NCBI GenBank assembly: GCA_963579025.1
Contig: CAUZFZ010000109.1
Coordinates: forward strand, 1 to 37,334
DNA length: 37,334 nt
Source of the DNA: CAUZFZ01 sp963579025
Lineage (GTDB): Bacteria; Planctomycetota; Planctomycetia; Planctomycetales; Planctomycetaceae
Reading direction: 5' to 3'
Below the pieces are notes generated by a model. It was not told the origin of the DNA. It did not search any database and saw only the letters and a program-made list of their open reading frames with translations. Positions 33,801-37,334 of this stretch are shown here, piece after piece (within the stretch, counting starts at the first letter, position 1; each line of letters opens with the position of its first letter). A program made the translations under genes and the position numbers.

Positions 33801-34272
33801 TCTCCGCTCTCCGCTCTCCGCCATGCCCGCCATCCCGCCATACAGCCAGCATCAGAATCTGTCCCATGATCGACGATACGGGAGCCAACTGAGGGCGGAT
33901 GCCTTCCGGCAGACGATCCTGGACGAGCTGCAGGCGTTCCATCACCACCTGCCGGTCGGTGTCGATGTCCGTGCCCCAATCGAACTCGACATACACAACC
34001 GAAATACCAATCCCCGACGAGCTGCGTACGGTTTGCACTCCGCTGGCGCCGTTAAGTGCCGTCTCAAGGGGAAACGAGACCAGCGTTTCCACTTCTTCCG
34101 GAGCCAGCCCGTGCGCTTCCGTCATGACCACGACACGCGGCCGATTCAGATCGGGAAAAACATCAATCTCCATCTGCAGCGTCTGCCATGTGCCCAGACC
34201 GAGCAGAAACACGGCGACGGCGGCCGTCAGGAGGCGTTGTTGCAGAGCGAAGCGGATGATTGAGTTGAGCAT
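30856..34272 (-). CDS. Heavy-metal efflux RND permease (CzcA/CusA family)
   Basis: 1138 residues, about 80-100 longer than typical because of two inserted low-complexity segments. The proton-driven inner-membrane pump exports metal ions through an adaptor and an outer-membrane channel. The N-terminus MLNSIIRFALQQRLLTAAVA, then FPDLNRPRVVVMTEAHGLAP and ETLVSFPLETALNG is typical. The relay helix has AVAIGELVDDAIVDVENI, with paired Asp plus Glu as in divalent-ion (CzcA-like) pumps rather than the MVDAAIV of CusA; metal choice is inferred only from this. A second half repeats the fold (FIGSVAALVWTGQTLTVASM, SRNGILLLNHY). The insertions lie at about 150-174 (porter domain) and 542-582 (cytoplasmic loop between the halves). 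The adaptor gene is 63 bp upstream on the same strand; no TolC-type channel gene is present. Confidence 0.92.
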   Translation of the reverse strand: MLNSIIRFALQQRLLTAAVAVFLLGLGTWQTLQMEIDVFPDLNRPRVVVMTEAHGLAPEEVETLVSFPLETALNGASGVQTVRSSSGIGISVVYVEFDWGTDIDTDRQVVMERLQLVQDRLPEGIRPQLAPVSSIMGQILMLAVWRDGGHGGERRAESGGPTALKPSAVRRPPSADTADMELRTIADWVIRQRLLTIPGVSQVFTMGGGRKQFQVLVDPELMLRYGVTLHQVEQAVVESNENATGGYLDEQGPNELLVRALGRIQSVDDLKKVVVTRRAGRQVALGQIARVEERPQVKRGDSAAWVREPAEAGEPSNLRFSGGPAVVLTINKQPGADTREITDNVLAAIEEIKESLPDDIRIAPVYSQKSFIDRAIENVIEALRDGGFLVVVILFLFLMNVRTTFITLTAIPLSLVMTAVVFTFFGLSINTMTLGGLAVAIGELVDDAIVDVENIFRRLKENRLRSHPKPSLLVVFQASVEIRNSIVFGTMIVILVFLPLFALTGMAGRVFAPLGIAYIVSILSSLLVSLTVTPVLSYWLLARGGRRTEGSEPHADGERSRVESSALSPPLSARNPQPSPPSDPPFLRLLKFVGGRVIRFSLAFPRFNLLATAFAVVIAAVFAAHLDRDFLPPFNEGSVQLNVILPPGTSLTTSNEINRTVEQRLLEIDDVNSFVRRTGRAELDEHAEGVNMSEYIVELNPESPRTREEQLDEIRNAMSEIPGIVTAVEQPIQHLISHMLSGVKAQIGIKIYGDDLDVLRRKAKEMEAAIRPVPGVKDLLVEPQVIIPQLRIELDRDRLLLHGLTAAAVNEFIETAMNGHVVSEVLIGQRQFDLLVRLDEGHRENIELLRRLTIDLPDGGRIPLESVAKIYESGGPNTINRERVRRRIVLQCNVSQRGVVDVVEDIQKAVAPVVASLGEGSFVEFGGQFESQRSASRVISVLFVVSMIGVFLVLFTMFRSVNLSLQVMAALPMAFIGSVAALVWTGQTLTVASMVGFVSLAGIASRNGILLLNHYLHLVRHEGESWTKDMIVRAGLERLAPVLMTALTSGIGLVPLVLAAGEPGKEILYPVATVIMGGLISSTLLDFFVHPALFWMFGLGSAERVVNAGRTEVRLIEEPEEHENHVETPVEPVTAGAV
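32525..32645. repeat. Inverted heptamer array inside the RND pump gene, copy 1
   Basis: The left side is built of 7-nt units such as GCTGAGG, GTTGCGG, GCTGAGA and GCGGAGG; the right side is built of their reverse complements (CCCTCCG, TCCTCCG). The two halves flank about 40 nt of unrelated sequence. The frame stays open and encodes RRTEGSEPHADGERSRVES and SALSPPLSARNPQPSPPS (about 542-582), in the cytoplasmic loop before LLKFVGGRVIRFSLAFPR. Confidence 0.75.
33751..33822. repeat. Inverted heptamer array inside the RND pump gene, copy 2
   Basis: GGACGGC is repeated three times on the left and GCTCTCC three times on the right, separated by about 13 nt. It encodes about 25 extra residues (GGERRAESGGPTALKPSAV, then RRPPSADTAD) between MLAVWRDGG and the conserved MELRTIADWVIRQRL of the pump. 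It has the same 7-nt logic as 32525-32645. Confidence 0.75.
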
Positions 34273-34335
34273 TTGAGATACCGAAGAGCAGCCAGGTTGC
34301 GAACATACGAGTACAGCGTGACGCCGACGCAGCCC

Positions 34336-35814
34336 TCAATGCGTATGACCGTGATGCGCCGTAGTGCCCCCGCTTGCTTTGTTTCTGAGAGCCATCTGCA
34401 TCTGGTGAGCACCGCGCATCGCCACGACGTCGCCGGGAAAGACAGCGCCGTCGTTCGCGATTACGACAGTACGCTGGTCTCGATACCGCACGTGCACGGC
34501 GACGCGGTCAAAGTGATCGCCGTTCTGCTGAAACACGTAGAACTCGGCGCCTTCCTTCGTCACGGCATCAATTGGCAGGACAATCTGGTCCGGAACTTCC
34601 TCAACCGGAATGCGCAACTGCATGCGCTGACCGGGACGGAATTTCCAACCAACGAAGCGTCGTCCCTCGCCATCCGTTGAATCACTCACCATGTGGTTGG
34701 GCAGACGTACGAAGAACTTCAAGGTGCGTGATTCCAAGTCAATCTCATTAGCGAGTCTGACGATCGGCAGCCCGGTGATTTCCTTCTGCCTGCTGCCCAG
34801 GTCTTCGACGATTCCAGTAGCGGTCCATCCACGCTGGGCCGCCGCCGCGATCGCTTCCGCGTCGTGCTCAAAGGCCAGTCCTTCGACAAACAGCTCGGAG
34901 TAATCGGAAAGCTCACAAAGCGTTTCACCCGCGGTGACGGCCTGCCCCTTGTGAACGCGCAGGTCTCCCACAATAAGAGGGACGTGGTGTTCTTCGTCTT
35001 CTGCATGAGGTTGATCAGGCAATGGAGCAGCCGGCTGCCGGAACGACGCTGGCCGCATCACCTGTCGGGCCAGACGCAGTTCATTGTCGGGATGCGCGTC
35101 TTTTTCCGGCGCCATCACCTGCAGTTCACTCAGCAGGCGTCGTTCACTGACGATTTGCTCGACCTGATTGTCGGACAACCCGTGCAGCTTCAGTGCCTCA
35201 CGCTGCGCCCCGTACAGCGCCTCAAGTTTGTCGCGTGCGTACTGCCGTTCGAGCAGTCGGATTTTGGGAACGGCGCCCGTGCTCGTGGCTTTGGTCAGCC
35301 GTGCAATCTCGCGACGTTCCACGTCCAGATCACCCAGCGTCCGCAGGAACCCGGTCTGAGACTGAACGAGGTCTTCGTGAGTCAGTCGGATCTGGAACAG
35401 CAGCGTTCCCGACTCGACGGCTTCACCGGGAAGGGCGTGCACGTGCAGGACGACTCCGGTCATTGGTGTCGCCACATGAATCTTTGTCTGTCCCGGTCGT
35501 TCGGCCACAACAGCGGGCAACGTGACGCTACGCTGCCATGTCGTTAATTCGACAGGGCGTATGAGATCTGGCGTCAGCCCCAGGTTCCGCAGCGCTGCGT
35601 CGGACAGCGCCAGCGAAGTGGCGTCGTGATCGTCGGCAGGTTCCTCTTCCGTGATCACTGGCCGTCGCGCAGCGATCATGTCGACGACCCACTGCCGGGC
35701 CGTCGGCCACCACGTCCCGCGGAAGGCAACGGCCAGCACAACGACGAGTAGCGCGGCTGACCAACCAATCGGTCGTAAAGGAATCTTCGGAAGACGGAGA
35801 GTGTTTGATCCCAT
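34336..35814 (-). CDS. RND efflux periplasmic adaptor (HlyD/CusB-like)
   Basis: 492 residues. One N-terminal membrane helix (AALLVVVLAVAF) anchors the protein. A barrel-sandwich part (KIHVATPMTGVVLHVHALPG, EAVESGTLLFQI) is split by a long helical hairpin (DLDVERREIARLTKATS, LEALYGAQREALKL) and completed by VPLIVGDLRVHKGQAVTAGE. A beta-barrel part (GWKFRPGQRMQLRIPVEEVP) and a membrane-proximal part follow. The HAEDEEHH run and the C-terminal HHGHTH are likely metal-binding additions. It links the pump to the outer-membrane channel and may deliver metal to it. It lies 63 bp upstream of the pump gene and 210 bp downstream of the His-rich gene, so all three are probably one operon. Confidence 0.9.
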   Translation of the reverse strand: MGSNTLRLPKIPLRPIGWSAALLVVVLAVAFRGTWWPTARQWVVDMIAARRPVITEEEPADDHDATSLALSDAALRNLGLTPDLIRPVELTTWQRSVTLPAVVAERPGQTKIHVATPMTGVVLHVHALPGEAVESGTLLFQIRLTHEDLVQSQTGFLRTLGDLDVERREIARLTKATSTGAVPKIRLLERQYARDKLEALYGAQREALKLHGLSDNQVEQIVSERRLLSELQVMAPEKDAHPDNELRLARQVMRPASFRQPAAPLPDQPHAEDEEHHVPLIVGDLRVHKGQAVTAGETLCELSDYSELFVEGLAFEHDAEAIAAAAQRGWTATGIVEDLGSRQKEITGLPIVRLANEIDLESRTLKFFVRLPNHMVSDSTDGEGRRFVGWKFRPGQRMQLRIPVEEVPDQIVLPIDAVTKEGAEFYVFQQNGDHFDRVAVHVRYRDQRTVVIANDGAVFPGDVVAMRGAHQMQMALRNKASGGTTAHHGHTH

Positions 35815-35874
35815 CGGACAGTTCCTGAAGTGGCCAGAAGGACTGAACTTCGAAGGTGAGACGCGTGGCTTGCG

Positions 35875-35893
35875 CCCATGCTGGAAGCATGGG
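35875..35893. repeat. Short perfect hairpin between the His-rich and adaptor genes
   Basis: CCCATGCT and AGCATGGG pair perfectly around the loop GGA, about 60 bp before the adaptor start. There is no T-run. It may be a dispersed repeat (this form is familiar from planctomycetes, unsearched) or may set the ratio of the two products by pausing or mRNA processing. Confidence 0.5.
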
Positions 35894-36024
35894 TCCCCCT
35901 GCCGTGGGCCGGGCCGTGTGCAACGTCGGTTGCGGCCCTGGGCAGTGGCAGGCGGGTTGCAGAAATCGACCTGCTGAACACTAAATTCTTGCGAATCCAG
36001 CTACGGTCGATTGGAAATGGCTGC

Positions 36025-36483
36025 TTAGAGCAGCCAGAGCTGCGTCATGGCTCGCGAATAGCAGCGCGTCGCACGTTCCGCGGAGGCGACACCCGGCCGG
36101 TAGCAAACGGCCTTGCGGGAACTCGACAGACCAGCCTCGGTTACCACAGTGGTTGAATCGGTCAGTCTCGATTCATCGGGACCGGGAACCTTCACGTGCA
36201 CAGTCGGAGCGAAGTGGCACGTATCGCCATCACACGGTTTGTGCTGACAGGGATGATGTGGCTTGCTCGGCTCGTCATCCTGTTGACGAACGACATGGCC
36301 TGGGTGATGAGCGTCATCATCCGAATGCGAACCGCAGTGATGAGCTACATGATCGTGGCTGGAAGCAGTTTCTTCGGCTCCAATGTCATGATCAGCAGCA
36401 TGAGCATGATGCCAGCAACATCCGAAAATCGAATGCAGCAGAATCGCTGTCATTGCCAGGATGCTGATCGAACGTTGAAGCAT
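36025..36483 (-). CDS. Small exported histidine/cysteine-rich metal-binding protein
   Basis: 152 residues. A signal-peptide-like N-terminus (ISILAMTAILLHSIFGCCWH) contains a possible lipobox-like FGC. The mature part is crowded with metal ligands: HHAHAADHD, SSHDHVAHHCGSH, DDDAHHPGHV, KPHHPCQHKPCDGDTCHF. No CusF-like fold is recognised. Its position as first gene before an RND adaptor and pump suggests a periplasmic metal scavenger, chaperone or sensor for the efflux system. The C-terminal third (about 100-152) lacks histidine and is not recognised. There is no strong Shine-Dalgarno. The promoter should lie in the 253-bp divergent gap upstream, where a symmetric operator-like site is found. 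Confidence 0.75.
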   Translation of the reverse strand: MLQRSISILAMTAILLHSIFGCCWHHAHAADHDIGAEETASSHDHVAHHCGSHSDDDAHHPGHVVRQQDDEPSKPHHPCQHKPCDGDTCHFAPTVHVKVPGPDESRLTDSTTVVTEAGLSSSRKAVCYRPGVASAERATRCYSRAMTQLWLL

Positions 36484-36554
36484 TTAGGCTGACACCAATT
36501 CAGGGCTCGTGACCGACGACAGTTTCACCGTATTGATCTCATCGTCATCGTGAC

Positions 36555-36579
36555 GGGAATAACTTATCGAATTATTCCC
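36555..36579. promoter_or_regulatory. Candidate operator of the metal efflux operon
   Basis: A perfect 8-bp dyad, GGGAATAA (36555-36562) and TTATTCCC (36572-36579), is separated by 9 nt, in the gap between the divergent His-rich gene (72 bp away) and the DinB-like gene. The size and AT-rich centre suit a dimeric repressor or activator. No regulator gene is in the window, so its binder is unknown. Confidence 0.5.
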
Positions 36580-36736
36580 TGTAATCAGGCACAGTCAATC
36601 TGGACCTTTGACGATGGCGGACACGGCCAGATTGAAGCTCACAAATCGATAGACTCCGCCCCTCTCATCGTAATCCAGAAATACCGCCTAAACCGCCAGC
36701 TCGCCGTAACCAGGACGTCATTGAGGGTTAGTTGAG

Positions 36737-37255
36737 ATGCTTAATACGTTCAAAGCGCTCATCACGAATCAGTATGAAGCCGTATTCTGCCTGTGGAACA
36801 CTTGTATCGATCGGTGTCCCGATTCGAGATGGGATGAACCGATCGTGAACCTGGCTTTCTGTCAGGTCGCGTTTCACACGCTCTTTTTTACGGATGTTTA
36901 TCTCGGACGCGACTTCGAGGCAGTCCGCGATCAGGCGTTTCACCGTGACAACGCAGGATCTTTTCGCGACTACGAGGAGCTCGAAGATCGTAAACAGGAA
37001 CTGCTCTACGATCGTCCGTTCCTGCAGAGTTATTTGACTCACTGCCGGACAAGAGCGTCCGAAGTGATCGCCGCCGAAACGGCCGAGACGCTCGGCGCCC
37101 CGTCAGGATTCCCACGCAAGGACTTCTCCCGAGCGGAACTGCATGTGTGCAACATCCGCCACATGCATCACCACGCGGCCCATGTCAGTCTACGGTTGAA
37201 GCTCGACGCCAACGTCGACATCCCGTGGTTCGGCTCCGGCTGGAAAGACGTGTGA
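36737..37255 (+). CDS. DinB-like four-helix putative metalloenzyme
   Basis: 172 residues, full length. DinB/YfiT-type proteins are four-helix bundles with a three-histidine metal site; many are thiol (bacillithiol or mycothiol) transferases, others have unknown roles. Here the N-terminal helix (LITNQYEAVFCLWNTCIDR), the histidine in FCQVAFHTLFFTD and the IRHMHHHAAHVSLRL segment match the family layout and give candidate ligands. The C-terminus DIPWFGSGWKDV is also typical. There is no signal peptide. GAGGG lies about 12 nt before the ATG. It is divergent from the metal efflux genes, and the 253-bp gap could control both. The substrate is unknown. Confidence 0.75.
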   Translation: MLNTFKALITNQYEAVFCLWNTCIDRCPDSRWDEPIVNLAFCQVAFHTLFFTDVYLGRDFEAVRDQAFHRDNAGSFRDYEELEDRKQELLYDRPFLQSYLTHCRTRASEVIAAETAETLGAPSGFPRKDFSRAELHVCNIRHMHHHAAHVSLRLKLDANVDIPWFGSGWKDV

Positions 37256-37293
37256 ACGCGTGCCGGCTGCTGCGTCGACAATAACAGTGGAAT

Positions 37294-37334
<41 letters not shown>

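Noticed and set aside
36550..36735. 61-codon frame upstream of the DinB-like gene
   Set aside because: It overlaps the candidate operator, has no ribosome binding site and no recognisable sequence.

Overview
The window looks like a chromosomal segment of a planctomycete (phylum Planctomycetota, probably Planctomycetia). The evidence is the gene content: a PA14/multi-CxxCH/beta-propeller cytochrome of the PVC type, a DUF1559 protein, a dockerin-like calcium loop inside an otherwise bacterial-immunity-like protein, a large stand-alone beta-helix protein, and many short dispersed palindromes, several inserted in frame into genes. GC is high, genes are mostly single units on alternating strands, and no rRNA, tRNA, CRISPR array, transposase or integrase was seen.

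Layout. 1-1.8 kb: a beta-helix surface protein whose N-terminal barrel-like part appears cut short. 1.9-3.9 kb: glycogen branching enzyme. 4.2-7.2 kb: a two-gene unit, a secreted two-domain alpha/beta hydrolase followed by a receiver-like protein of unknown role. 7.4-8.9 kb: an M81/MlrC-type metallopeptidase. 9.2-15.2 kb: a 2003-residue protein combining a CHAT caspase-like protease, a STAND NTPase, TPR-like helices, a calcium-loop segment and a C-terminal DUF900-type serine hydrolase. 15.3-16.8 kb: a divergent dehydroquinate dehydratase/shikimate dehydrogenase fusion with several catalytic residues replaced. 17.2-21.4 kb: a five-haem secreted cytochrome with a propeller. 21.5-24.2 kb: an orphan DUF433 protein, a CehA/McbA-type PHP metallohydrolase and a small conserved-looking protein. 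24.7-30.7 kb: a DUF1559 protein, a di-haem oxidoreductase with a clear terminator, and a zinc-ribbon/single-TM protein. 30.9-36.5 kb: a heavy-metal RND efflux locus (His-rich secreted protein, adaptor, pump) with a candidate operator upstream. 36.7-37.3 kb: a DinB-like protein, then a second copy of the repeat seen at 9.0 kb.

The strongest candidate for an undescribed system is the giant gene at 9.2-15.2 kb. One polypeptide carries a protease with an intact His/Cys pair, an NTPase switch, a sensor-like helical repeat region and a second catalytic effector. This fits a self-contained STAND-type conflict (immune or cell-suicide) protein in which the protease could release or activate its own hydrolase. 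That mechanism is inference. A second theme is invasion of coding sequence by short palindromes: four sites in this gene and two heptamer-based inverted arrays in the RND pump, all keeping the frame open.
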